Positions 1 to 11,530 of a stretch of DNA of 64,000 nt are shown piece after piece. A program made the position numbers and the translations under genes. Position 1 is the first letter of the stretch. Each line of letters starts with the position of its first letter. A model generated the notes under the pieces. It was not told where the DNA came from, searched no databases, and saw only the letters and a list, made by a program, of their open reading frames with translations. Origin of the DNA: Tessaracoccus coleopterorum (GTDB lineage: Bacteria; Actinomycetota; Actinomycetes; Propionibacteriales; Propionibacteriaceae); NCBI RefSeq assembly GCF_011174705.1, contig NZ_JAANIJ010000001.1, forward strand, positions 2,356,001 to 2,420,000. Reading direction: 5' to 3'.

Positions 1-1178
1 CCCGCCGCGCTGACCGCGCTGACCAACGGAACCGGAGGCTACGTCAACATGACCGGTGTGCTGTCCCCGGACGAGCGGTTCCTGCTCGCCAAGTACTACC
101 TGCAGATCCTGGCAGGCGTCACCAACGAGCAGATCGTGCTCGACCCGACGGCTACCTCAAGTCCAACGACATCGCCAAGATCGGATTCGTGCTGACGCGC
201 GCCGACTCGGCCACCGACGTCATCGCGCTCCTCCCGTCGCCCGACGTGGTGAGCTACACGCTCATCACCCCGCGCGGCGAGACCATCACCCCGCCTCGCC
301 GGGCGCCGCCTACGTCACCGGCGCCAACGTCGCCTACTACCGGCTGAACCTGCCCTGGGTCGACGCAGGCGGCGGTGAGCACTGGGAGGGGAGTGGACGG
401 CGCTGTTGGAGGCCGAGCCGCGCGGCTACAAGGAGTGGCTCGCGAAGCTGGAGCAGACCGACCCAGGGCGTTCGAGCACGCGGTCACCCACGGCGCCAGG
501 TACGCGGTCGAGGTCCACAGCCGCTCCAGCCTCACCATGGTCGCCGAGCTGCACCAGAAGGGCATCGATCCCGGCACGGTGATGACGCTGACGGCCAGGC
601 TCTCCGAGTTCGGGATCCCCGTCGAGGACGACCGCGCCAACGTCCGTGCCGAACTCACCGGCCCGGCCGGGCCCGACCTGATCAAGCTGGGCACGTCGGC
701 GGCGGCGTCTACACGGCCGACCACCCCGCCAACCACTTCGGCCTCTACCGGTTCCGGGTGGTGGCGGAGGGAGTGACCCTGCACCGCGAGCGGTTCACGC
801 GCGAGCAGTTGGTGACCGGGTCGATCTACGTGCCCAAGCCCCGGAGGACCCGAAGCCCCCGACCGGTGACGACGACACCGGAGGCTGCGCCGACAACTTC
901 GACGCCCTGACCAGGGCCCTCAAGCTCGACCGTCGCCTCGCCAGGATGCTGGATGCGGCACTTCGCAGGCAGGGCAGCAGCCTCGCCGAGCTCCTCGAAT
1001 GCATCGCGAAGTGCGCGGGCGGGCCGGAGCGACCCGGACCGCGGCCCGGCAGGCCCGTCCAGCCCGGCAGGCCGGTCCAGCCGGCCGTGACGATCGGGCC
1101 GACGATCCGTCGAGCCTGCTGGCCGAGGCCCTGCGCCGGGCGGCCGACCACCTCGAGTCGGACGGGAACCGGCCGTGA
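1..1178 (+). CDS. VWA-type protein, C-terminal part (partial, frameshifted)
   Basis: The N-terminus lies off the left edge. The opening residues SPDERFLLAKYYLQILAG closely match SIDDRFLLARYFLQVLAG, which closes the VWA domain of the gene ending at 3514. This is therefore probably a paralogous von Willebrand A module. It is followed by beta-rich segments, a proline/aspartate-rich linker and an alpha-helical tail with a Cys pair (LLECIAKCAGG). The protein-like translation moves between frames at about 150, 290, 395, 465, 700, 845 and 1100. The TGA at 1176-1178 overlaps the next gene's GTG, which suggests an operon. I recognise no enzymatic motif, and the role is unknown. Confidence 0.55.
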
Positions 1179-1508
1179 CCGAGGCACCCCGAACCCCGGC
1201 ACCGCACGAACACCTCGTGTGGTGCCGGGTCGCCGGGCCGACGCCCGGCGCACTGCGCGAGTTCCTCGACGCCACCGGCGCCGATCCGGGCTGCCGCCGG
1301 TGGCGCGGCAGACCGCCGACGGCGTCGAGGTGCTCGTCGAGATCACCCGCGCCCGGCTCGACTCCGCCCGTGCCTCCCGAGCCGACCTCGTCATCGAGGA
1401 ACTCGAGGACCTCACGGACATGGAGTCGCGGCGCAGGGCCGAGGTCGGCCGGGGCGACCGCTTCGCCGCCCGGGGGCCGTCCCGCACGGGGTCGGACGCA
1501 AGGAGTAG
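1175..1508 (+). CDS. small uncharacterised protein in VWA/M14 cluster
   Basis: A roughly 110-residue acidic, charged protein that I do not recognise. It starts at GTG 1175, overlapping the upstream stop as GTGA. The first ~39 codons (MTEAPRTPAPHEHLVWCRV...) are in one frame. The rest (VEVLVEITRARLDSARAS..., then VIEELEDLTDME) needs a shift near 1290 and another near 1470 to reach TAG 1506-1508. No signal peptide or membrane segment is visible. It lies 4 bp before the M14-VWA gene, so co-transcription is very likely. It could be a small adaptor of the neighbours, but that is inference only. Confidence 0.45.
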
Positions 1509-1512
1509 GGCC

Positions 1513-3514
1513 ATGTACCTCAACGTCACCGAGATCGAATCGGCGCTCGCCGCGCTCCACGCCGCGTTCCCCGCCACCAGCGAGCTGATCGCCATGCCCA
1601 ACCCGACCCACGAGGGCCGGGCGACGCACGCCCTGCGGGTCGGGGCCCGGGCGCCCACGACGTCGACGGCATCCTCCTGCTCGGCGGGGTGCACGCCCGG
1701 GAGTGGGTGCCGCCCGACGCCCTCGTCTCGCTCGCCGCCGACCTCCTCGAGGCCCATGCCGGTGGCACCGGGCTCGGCTACGGCGGCGCCTCCTACTCCG
1801 CCGCGGAGATCCACCGGATCGTCGAGACGCTGAACATCTTCTTCTTCGCGTGCGTCAACCCCGACGGGCGGGCGCACAGCCAGACGGTCGCCTCAGGATG
1901 GCGCAAGAACCGACGACCCGCGCCGACCGGGATGACCGGCGCCGACTGCGTGGGCGTCGACCTGAACCGCAACTTCGACTTCCTGTGGGACCACACGGCC
2001 AGGTTCGCCGCCGACTCGGGCGTCAGCGCCTCCTCCTCGCCCTGCCACCCGACCCTCTACCGGGGGCCGTCGGCGGCCTCGGAACCGGAGACCCGCAACG
2101 TCGTCGCGATCCTCGACCGGTTCCCGCGGATCCGGTGGCATGTCGACGTGCACTCCGCGGTGCCGGTGGTGCTGCACAGCTGGGGCGACGACGAGAACCA
2201 GTCCGGCGCACCCGGCGACTCGTTCCTCAACCCCGCCCTCGACACCGTCCGCGGCCGGCTCGGCGACGGAGTGGGGGAGTTCGTGTCGGCCGCCGATGTC
2301 GCGATCATCACCGAGTTGGCGCAGCGGATCGGAGCCGGGGTGCAGGACGCCCACGGCGCCGTCTACGACGTCGAGCAGGCGATGACCCTGTACCCGACCT
2401 CCGGCGCGAGCGACGACTACGCCTACAGCCGACACTTCGCCAATCCCGTTCTGAACAGGGTCTACGCCTGGACTATCGAGTGTGGCACCTCCTTCCAGCC
2501 CGCCTGGCCGACGGCGGTCGAGGTGATCGGGGAGGTCTCCTCGGGCCTTGTCCGCCTCGCGCTCGGGGCCCACGCGGTCACCGACGGCCTCGCCGTCTCG
2601 CTGCGGACCCCGGCGGTCGCCTTCGTCGACGTGCCCGAGGGGAGACGACCTCGGGCGCCGTCCGCTGGGACTGCGGCGGGGCCATCGACCTGCACTTCGA
2701 GGTGACGGCGGGCCCGACCGGGGATTCGAGCTGCCGCTCGGGCCGGCCGTGACGCTGCCGGCCCCGGAGCCGGCGTCACGACCCCGGGGCGTCTCTGGGT
2801 CTCCTGGACGGCAGGCCCGCGGGGACGGTGGCGGCGGGCACGCTCACGGTGCGCTGCCGCGAGACGGACGAGACCTGGACGGTGCCGGTCACCGCCAACT
2901 CGATCGTCAGGCCGCGGGTCGCGGTGGCGCTCGCGCTCGACCGGTCGGGCTCGATGCTGGCCGGTGCCGGTGACGGACGCACCAGAGTAGAGGTGCTGCG
3001 GGAGGCGGCCGCGGTGTTCCTCGAGGTGCTGCAGCCGGCCAACGGCGTGGGCCTGGTGTGCTTCGACCACGACGCCCAGCCGGTGCTGGCGGTGGTGGAG
3101 GCCGGGCCCGAGGTGTTCGGGCCGGGCCGGGCCGCGGCCCAGGCCGCGGTGGCCGCCCATGTCCCGAACCCTCGGGAGCCACGTCCATCGGGGACGGCGT
3201 GGCCGCCGCCGCGCTGCTGCTGGACGCGGCCGCCGCCGACTTCGACCACACCGCGATGGTGCTGCTCACCGACGGGCAGGAGAACGCGCCAGCCTGGATC
3301 GCGGACGTGTCGGGATCGCTCGACGACCGGGTGTTCGCCATCGGGTTGGGGGAGCCGGCCGACATCAACCCGCCGCCTCTCCGCCCTGGTGGCCGGCGCG
3401 GGCGGCTGGGTGGGGGTGAGCGGGTCGTTCTCGATCGACGACCGCTTCCTGCTCGCCCGCTACTTTCTCCAGGTGCTGGCCGGCGCGACGAACCAGCAGA
3501 TCGTGCTCAGCTGA
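1513..3514 (+). CDS. M14 zinc carboxypeptidase fused to a VWA domain (frameshifted)
   Basis: The ATG at 1513 follows an AAGGAG ribosome-binding site. The first ~360 residues are an M14 metallocarboxypeptidase with HAREW (HxxE zinc ligands), NPDG, DLNRNFDF (Asn-Arg of the substrate pocket), HVDVHSA (third zinc ligand) and WTIECG (catalytic Glu). A short beta-rich segment follows, then a VWA domain with a complete MIDAS: DRSGSM near 2940, the Thr in TSIGDG near 3188 and LLTDGQEN near 3265. Frame changes are needed near 1640, 2640, 2722, 2780, 3170 and 3370. No stop or ribosome-binding site separates peptidase and VWA parts, so a real fusion of ~667 residues is likely. No obvious signal peptide is seen. 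The substrate is unknown. Confidence 0.7.
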
Positions 3515-3541
3515 CGGCCGGGGTGCGGTTTGCGGCGCGGC

Positions 3542-3547
3542 TAGGCT
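3542..3547 (+). promoter_or_regulatory. -10 box, leaderless start of HEAT-like gene
   Basis: TAGGCT ends 7 bases before ATG 3555 and there is no ribosome-binding site. This is the spacing typical of leaderless actinobacterial mRNAs. Confidence 0.55.
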
Positions 3548-3554
3548 CGGCCCC

Positions 3555-5259
3555 ATGGCAGGAAACCGGGCATTCGTGGGCGATGAACTCCCGCGGCTCG
3601 TCTCGCTCGCCGCGGCTGGCGACGACAGGGCGGTGCGCAGCGCCCTGCTCGCCCTTGCCCCGCCGATCTCGCGCTGGCCTCGACGCTGGGCCACCGCAGG
3701 TACCGGCCTCCGCCGTCGACCCGATCGAGGGTGGCGGCGACGCCACCGCCTGGCTGCTCGCCCTCTCGTGGAACGGGCGCTGCCGCGAGGTGTCGGTGCT
3801 GCGGATGGGGGCTGACCCTCCCCGGTGGCCGACCGGATGCTCGCGCTGCTGCTCTGCGACCATGTCGAGCAGGTGCGACGGCGGGCCTGGCGGGCCGCCG
3901 AACACCGCCTCGACCCGGCCCGGGCGGCCCACTGCCTCCCGGTGCTCGTCGCGCTCAGGGGCGGGAGCGTGGCGCGGAGGCACTGCGCCGCTACCGCGAC
4001 CTGATCCGGGCGCGGTTCGGCACCGACGCGTGGCGGCTCGCCTGGCTGAGCAACGACGTGGCGACGCGACGCTGGGCCGCCGACGACTGGCTCGCCTCAG
4101 GGCCGTCGCTCGCGACGGTCGTCGAGCGCCTCGCGACAGAGCCGGAGCCCGCCGTGGCGGGCGTCCTCGCCAGGCACGTCGCATCGCGCGCCGTCGTCGC
4201 CGATTCTCCGCTGCTGCTCGCGTCCCCGCACGCACGGGTCCGTGCTGCGGGCGCCTGGCTGAGCCGCGACGGGGAGGCCATGGTGCCCCTGCTGCACGAC
4301 CGGTCGTCCCTTGTGCGTTCGGCGGCCCGGTTCCGGCTGACGGAGAGCGGCTTCGACGTGCGGGGCTGGTGCGAGCGGGCCTGGGAGCAGGACGGCACCG
4401 TGCGCGCCCTGAAGGCCGCCGTCGAGGCGGGGGTGCCCATCGCCCCGGCGCGGCTGCTCGACCTCGCGGAATCGGGTGGTCCGGCCGGGCCAACGGCAAT
4501 CAGGGCGCTGGCGACACCGGGGCTCGCCCCGGACGAGTTCGCCCGCCTCGTCGCTCTACTCGACCGACCAACCTGTGCGGCCGCCGTCGCGGCGGTCCTC
4601 TCGGTGCGGGGAGGCTGGCGCTTCGACGAGTTGGCGCCCCGCTGGGCCGACATCCCGCAGCGCGGCCTGCTCGCCCCGCTGCTCGCCAGCCGCGGTGGAT
4701 GGGACCGGATCCGCGCCGCGCTGCTCGCCGCCTCGGACGGCGGCCCCGCTCTGATGGCGTCCGCAAGGAGGTGGGTCGCCGGCATCGGCACCGCTGCGTC
4801 GACCACGCTCGTCGAACCCGATCCGGCGCAGCGCGCACACCTGTGCGACCTGCTCGCCCGTGGAGGCATCGCCCCGACATCGCCCGCCCCGTCGAGAGCC
4901 GGCTCGGGCTGCGACTTACCCCGTACCCCGCCGCGCCCGGGCCGCGTCCCTGGGGTGGGCCGGACGCCGCCGTGCTGCTGGCGCTGGCGGGAACGGGGCG
5001 CCTCCTTCGGCCGAGCCTCGCCGCACCGGTGGTGCTCCGCTCGGTCGGATTCGCGTTGGGGGAACGCCTCCCGGACGACGCCTTCGATGACGTCATCGGG
5101 CGCCTGCACGCGGTGGGGCTCGTGGTGCCACCGAGCTGGAACCAGTTTGCGCTGACCGCCGAGGGCCGGGCGCTGGTGCGGGGGCTGAGGGCACACATGC
5201 CCGGAGCGTTGGAAACCCTGCAGGCGCGGCTCGCGGAACGGGGCCAGCCGAGCCGCTGA
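3555..5259 (+). CDS. HEAT-like repeat protein (frameshifted)
   Basis: A ~568-residue Ala/Leu/Arg-rich all-helical protein made of short paired helices. Examples are VATRRWAADDWLASG, VRAAGAWLSRDGEAMVPLL and VRSAARFRLTESGFDVRGW. The pattern resembles HEAT/armadillo-type solenoids, which act as protein-binding scaffolds. The C-terminus has a small winged-helix-like end (RLHAVGLVVPPSWNQFALTA). ATG 3555 is fixed by a -10 box 7 bases upstream. Frame changes are needed near 3680, 3815, 3965 and 4880. It follows the M14-VWA gene in the same direction by 40 bp. A scaffold partner for a VWA protein is plausible, but function is not established. Confidence 0.6.
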
Positions 5260-5278
5260 TCTCCCAGCCGTCAGCCGA

Positions 5279-6009
5279 TCAGGGGCCGAGGGAGTAGCCC
5301 GCGAGGCGCTCGGCGGGTTTCGGCTGACCCGCGTGCTGCCGCTGGAACGCGATGGTGGCGTCGGTTCCACAGAGGCGCAGGATCTCCTCGCGGCCGCCGG
5401 GGTGCAGGTCGATCCAATCGGTGAGGTTGTAGACCTCACCGTCGATCGCTGCCCAGCAACTTTGGGTCGAGTCGTGGGCGGCCACCTCGGCCATGGTGTA
5501 GCCGTGGGTGGCCGGTGTGGGGGATCCGGCCGCGCCCGCCGATGCCGTCGGGCCGGAAGACGGGCCGGCCGCGGATGTGCCCGACCACACCGAGGTCGCT
5601 CCCAGGTGCCCGGTCACGGCGGTCAGCCCGATCACCACCAGCGACACGGCCGCGACGCCGAACCCGGCGAGCCGCTGTCGCGGAGACTGCCGGTCGACAC
5701 CCGCGTCCACAGCAGCCATGCGCCCGTGCCGAGCAGGTAGGCGAACGCCACGAAGGCCAGAGCGGTACCGAGGGTCCCGTGGGCGCCCGGTTGCCCGACC
5801 CTCGCCGCGAGTTCGTCGCCCGACAACGTGGCGGCGCCGGCCCCGAGGGTCCCGACCGCGAGGATCAGGAACGAGGGCAGGGCGAGGCGCCGCCTCCACC
5901 GGTTGCTGAAGGCCATGACGGTGAGCGTCACCGCGGAGAGTGGCAGGAGCACGACGGGTATGTGCACCGCGAGGGGGTGCACCGGTAGACCGAAGATCGT
6001 GTCGAACAT
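5279..6009 (-). CDS. DUF2231 membrane protein fused to a cytochrome b5-like domain
   Basis: Residues 1-~110 carry about four transmembrane helices of DUF2231 type (LPVHPLAVHIPVVLLPLSA at the start). After a further helix and a Ser/Pro/Ala linker, the last ~75 residues are a cytochrome b5-like haem-binding domain. It shows YTMAEVAAHDS, CWAAIDGEVYNLTDWI, the haem-ligand motif HPGG and a second His in QRQHAG. The domain is probably extracytoplasmic, which would suit an electron-transfer role at the membrane (inference). A frame change is needed near 5700. The ATG at 6009 lies 6 bases after a TACGCT -10 box (6016-6021), so the mRNA is likely leaderless. It converges with the HEAT-like gene. Confidence 0.7.
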
Positions 6010-6116
6010 GGGAGAAGCGTAGGGAACCTTCCAAGCACCGGGCTGTGGGTCGCCTGAGAATCCGCCCAGGGAGGCTGTGGATGCCTGCCGGCTCCCGACT
6101 CGGGCAGAATTGGGCC

Positions 6117-6741
6117 ATGACCACCGCCCCGGAACCCCACGGCCTCATCGTCTGCCTGCCCGACGCCTCGCTCGACGACCACGTCGCCGTCATCGAGACG
6201 CTCCTGCAGGAAGGGCTCTCCCGGTTCGCGCTCCCCGCCGGCTCCGGGTACCTGGCCGAGGTGGTCGGCATCTTCGGCTCCCGGGCCGTGTTCGGCGCGT
6301 ACCGCGTCGCCACCGGGGAGGAGGTCCGGGCGTGCGCTGCGGTCGGTGTGTCATTCCTGCTTCTCGACCTCGCCGATCCGGGCCTCATCGGGCATGCGGC
6401 GGCGACCGGTGTGCCGTGCTTCGCGTCGGCGATGACGCCTGCCGAGATCCGGGGGTCCTCGGCGCGGGTGCGACCGGTGCCCTCGTCTGGCCGGCCGACG
6501 TCGTCGGGCACGCCTTCGGGAATCGGCTCTCCGAGATCGGCCTGGGCGACCGGGTGGTCCCGATGGGTGGCATCGGGGCCTACGCGGCGGGGAGTGGCTC
6601 AAGTCCGGCGCGCGGGCGGTGTGTATCGAGGCGACTCTGCTCGGCGACGCCTTCGCCGGCGGATCGCTGAACCAGTTGCGTGACCGGGTCGGCTCCTTCG
6701 CATCGGTCCAGGACAGGTACGCGCCGGTCGTCGACGCCTAG
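6117..6741 (+). CDS. KDPG/KHG aldolase-like TIM-barrel protein, apparently lacking the Schiff-base Lys
   Basis: About 207 residues with the layout of 2-keto-3-deoxy-6-phosphogluconate aldolases: strand-loop repeats such as AACAAVGVSFLLLD, GVPCFASAMTPAEI, GATGALVWPAD, VVPMGGIGAYAAGEWL and GARAVCIEATLL. In the family the segment before the conserved Pro-Ala carries the Schiff-base lysine (KFFPA). Here it reads LVWPA, with no lysine. It may therefore be a non-aldolase relative. Frame changes are needed near 6450 and 6590. ATG 6117 lies 6 bases after CAGAAT, a weak -10. The stop overlaps the convergent neighbour's stop. Confidence 0.55.
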
Positions 6742-7838
6742 TCGGACGTCGCGGCCCGGCGGGGCCCGCCAGGCCCCCGCATCGTTCCCCGGCCCACCGC
6801 GGGGTGAGTCGCCCCGCCCGTCGGGTCGGCCCTGCCCATCCGGGCTGCCGGCGGTGACGTCGAGGAGGTCCAGCCGCCAACCCCGGGCCGGACGGATGGT
6901 TGTGGCGGTGGAGGATCGAGCCCCTCCGTGCCGCGACGACCACCGCGCACGCCGTCGCGACGGCGCCGAGGCCTCCGAGGCCGAGGATGATCCAGGTCGG
7001 GGACACACCGGCCGATTCGGCGGGCACGGGGGCGCCGTTTCCGCGGAGGGGCCGGTGAAGGGTAGGGGCCTGCGTGGGCGTCGGCGTGGGGTCGCCGTCG
7101 GCGTGGGGTCGGGCTCGCGGTGACGCTGGGGGTCGCGACGGGGTCGTCCAACCTGATCACCGGCACGGTCACGGTGGCGCGCGCCGACGGGTAGCCCCCG
7201 AACCGTCGAAGGACACCGTGATGTCCATGTCGCCCTCGGCCTGCTCGTCGGGGACGAAGTAGAGCGTCTGGAACCGGCCGTCGTTGCCGGTTATCGCGAA
7301 GGAGTCAGGCACGTCGCCGGCCGCGTCGGCCAGGGTGATCCCCGCCCCGAGAGCGCCCGGCCTCCCGCCGTCACCTGCCCTCGACGGCGATCATCCCCCG
7401 TTGATCGCCGAGGCCGGGCCTGTCGCCGTCAACTTCACCTTCACCGCAGCGGGGCGCTGCGATTCGGTGGGCCTCGTGGGACGGTCGCCTGCATCGGCCT
7501 CGCCCACCGTGAACTCGGTCGCGCCCAGTACAGCCTCGCCGTCGACGGTGACCGTAGCGGTGTGCCTGCCAGGGCCAGTTGGACATCGGCCTCGACCGAG
7601 AACCGACCCTTCCCTGCGTCTTCGCCCTTCCCACCTCGGTGCCGTCCACCGAGGCCACCACCGTGCGGCGACGGATCTGACCCGCATCGCCGCTCAGCCT
7701 GCCCGAGATGGTGACGCGCGAAGCGGTGGCGGAGACCTCGACCCGGACCCCGACGTCGGCAAGTGCCGCCGTGGGGAACAGTGCCACCAGGCCCAGCAGG
7801 AGGGCCGACAGCCAGAGGCGCAGGATGCGACGGTGCAT
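6738..7838 (-). CDS. secreted, C-terminally membrane-anchored Ig-like protein (frameshifted)
   Basis: The N-terminus is a clear signal peptide (MHRRILRLWLSALLLGLVA..., cleavage after ALA). Beta-rich repeats follow (VEVSATASRVTISGRLSGDA and HTATVTVDGEAVLGATEFTV), resembling Ig-like sandwich domains. Near 6930-7010 there is one transmembrane helix (WIILGLGGLGAVATACAVVV) and then a short Arg-rich cytoplasmic tail ending at 6738. This is a type I surface-protein topology. No LPXTG motif is seen. Several frame changes are needed (about 7590, 7390, 7200, 7080, 6900), so the central part is uncertain. Function unknown. Confidence 0.55.
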
Positions 7839-7990
7839 GGCGGGATTTCTGCCCTTTCGTTAACGTTTGCTGAGAGTAGCCCCAATCACCCGCTCAGCGC
7901 GAGAGGGTTACCTGAGAGCGGTGTTTGGAAATGACCCACCGGACCCCTAAGCTGAGAGAGCCTTAGATTTTCTCAGGAAGGTTGGTGACG

Positions 7991-9135
7991 ATGGTGGCAT
8001 CGGCACGACGCGCGGCCCGGCCGACAGTGCGGCGGAGGAGCCCTCGCGGAGCTCGGCACCGTCAGCGTGGCCCGCCGCGGGACCCGGCGGTCCGGGGGCT
8101 CCAACCGCTTCGTCCGGTTGGCCATCGCCCGCTCACCATCTTGTCGGTCACGGGCCTCACCGCCGCACTGCTGGTCGTGCCGCCGCAGGACCGCGCCGCC
8201 GACCACACGGAGTCCGGCTCCTATTCGTCGACGTCGCTCGGCACCTCGCGTGACCTCGCCCGAGCGTCCCTGCTGCCGGAGAGCCTGACGAGCCCCTCCG
8301 CGGCGCCCTCGGCCACCCCGACGCCGGTGACGCCCATCCCTACGCCCACCGCGCCCGCGACGCCCACCGCGACGCCCACCCCACGCCCACCCCACGCCCA
8401 CCGCGACGTCCACCGCGACGCCCAGCGCCGCGGCCAGCGCCACGCCGGCGCCCAGCGCGGCGGCCGCTGCGGCCCCCGCGCCCGCGAAGGCCAAGCCGGA
8501 CTACACCAGCCTCGGGGAGACGCTGGGCACCTGGTATGCGACAGACAGCGTCAACGTCCGCCGCGGGCCGGGCACCGGGTATGACGCCAGCACGGTCCTG
8601 TCCGACGGCGCCGCCGTCGCCGTAACCGACCGCGAGGTCGACGGTTGGCGGCAGGTCGTCGTGTCCAAGAGGTCAGGCTGGGTCAAGGGGAGCTTCCTCA
8701 CCTCGAAGAAGCCCACGGCCAAGGCCTCCAGCTCGTCATCGGGCGGCTCCTCATCCGGGGCCACCTCCGGTGGTTTCTCCGACGCCAGGTGCGCGAAGGC
8801 GGGCGGCCTCGAGGCAAACCTCACCTCCCGCACGGCCACCGTGTTGAGGGCCGTGTGCGGCAAGTTCACCGGGTCAGCAGCTACGGCGGCTACCGTCCCG
8901 GGGCGGGCTCGTACCACGGCTCCGGCCGGGCGCTCGACATCATGGTCAGCGGCGACTACGGCTGGGACATCGCCAACTGGGCGAGGGCCAACGCGAAGTC
9001 GCTCGGGATCATCGAGGTCATCTACCAGCAGAAGATCTGGACGACCCAGCGCTCCGGCGACGGGTGGCGGGGATGTCCGACCGGGGCAGCTCCACCGCCA
9101 ACCACTACGACCACGTGCACATCAGCGTCCGCTGA
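7991..9135 (+). CDS. secreted SH3b-domain protein with peptidase-like C-terminal domain
   Basis: ATG 7991 follows AGGAAG at 7975-7980; the upstream TTG and GTG are too close to it. The N-terminal part is basic and ends in a signal-anchor-like helix (LTILSVTGLTAALLVV). A Pro/Thr/Ala-rich linker made of TATPTP-type repeats follows. Next is a bacterial SH3 domain (SVNVRRGPGTGYDASTVLS ... GWVKGSFL). The C-terminal ~115 residues (YGGYRPGAGSYHGSGRALDI ... HYDHVHISV) match the family of D-Ala-D-Ala carboxypeptidase-like C-terminal domains found in actinobacterial wall proteins. A cell-wall binding or hydrolysis role is likely. Frame changes are needed near 8060, 8115, 8395, 8870 and 9070. Confidence 0.65.
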
Positions 9136-9189
9136 GCCCGCTCCGCACACCGGCGCGGGGTTGACTGGGTCCCCGGCGGGGCCGCACCT

Positions 9190-9195
9190 TAGGCT
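9190..9195 (+). promoter_or_regulatory. -10 box of pgi, leaderless
   Basis: TAGGCT is followed by six bases and then ATG 9202. No ribosome-binding site is present. Confidence 0.55.
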
Positions 9196-9201
9196 GGGGC
9201 C

Positions 9202-10852
<1,651 letters not shown>

Positions 10853-10869
<17 letters not shown>

Positions 10870-11523
10870 GCGAAGGGGCCGACGCCTCCTGGCGGTCGCC
10901 GTCGCCGTGGCCCTGACCGGGTCGCTCCCGGTGATCGCCAGCGCCATCCATCTCGGCGCGGTGTCGGCGGGCCGGACGTACGCGGTAGCGGACGTCCCGC
11001 GGCGCGGCGTGGCCATGGTGCTCGGCGCGAAGGCCAACCCGGGCAGTCCGTCGGCATTCCTCGCCGCGCGGCTCGATCTGGCCGTCGAGCTCTTCGAGGC
11101 CGGCAAGGTCAGCGCCGTCCTCGTGACCGGGGACGGCCTCTCCCGCTCCAACCACGAGACCGCCGTCATGCGTGACTACCTGGTGGCGGCGGGGGTCCCG
11201 GCCGGGCGGATCGTCGAGGACCCGGCGGGTTTCGACACCTACGACTCGTGTGTGCGGGCGCGTGACGTGTTCGGCGTGACCGAGCTGACGCTTGTGACGC
11301 AGGACTACCACGTCGGGCGCGCCGTCGCGATCTGCGGCCTGGTCGGGGTCGACGCCGTCGGGGTGGGCGATGAGACGATGCTGAGGCGCTACCCCTCAAC
11401 TGGATCAAGGGCGCCGGCCGCGAGTGGCTCGCCAACCTGAAGGCCGAATGGGATGTCTGGTCGGGGCGCGCCCCGCAGCAGGATCCGCCCGACCCGGCGC
11501 TGCGTGAGGCGATCGGCGACTGA
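10853..11523 (+). CDS. YdcF/SanA-like DUF218 membrane protein
   Basis: One N-terminal transmembrane helix ([20 protein letters not shown]) is followed by a DUF218 domain. It contains [83 protein letters not shown] and a C-terminal [14 protein letters not shown]. The family includes SanA and ElyC, which affect envelope integrity. The likely start is TTG 10853, inside the end of pgi, implying translational coupling. A later GTG near 10898 is possible. One frame change near 11392 is needed to reach TGA 11521-11523. Confidence 0.7.
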
Positions 11524-11530
11524 GCCTGAC

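Noticed and set aside
3058..5259. Very long alternative reading (over 700 codons) through the VWA and HEAT-like genes
   Set aside because: It switches between protein-like and Arg/Gly/Pro-rich shadow composition; it is a by-product of high GC and frame errors, not one protein.
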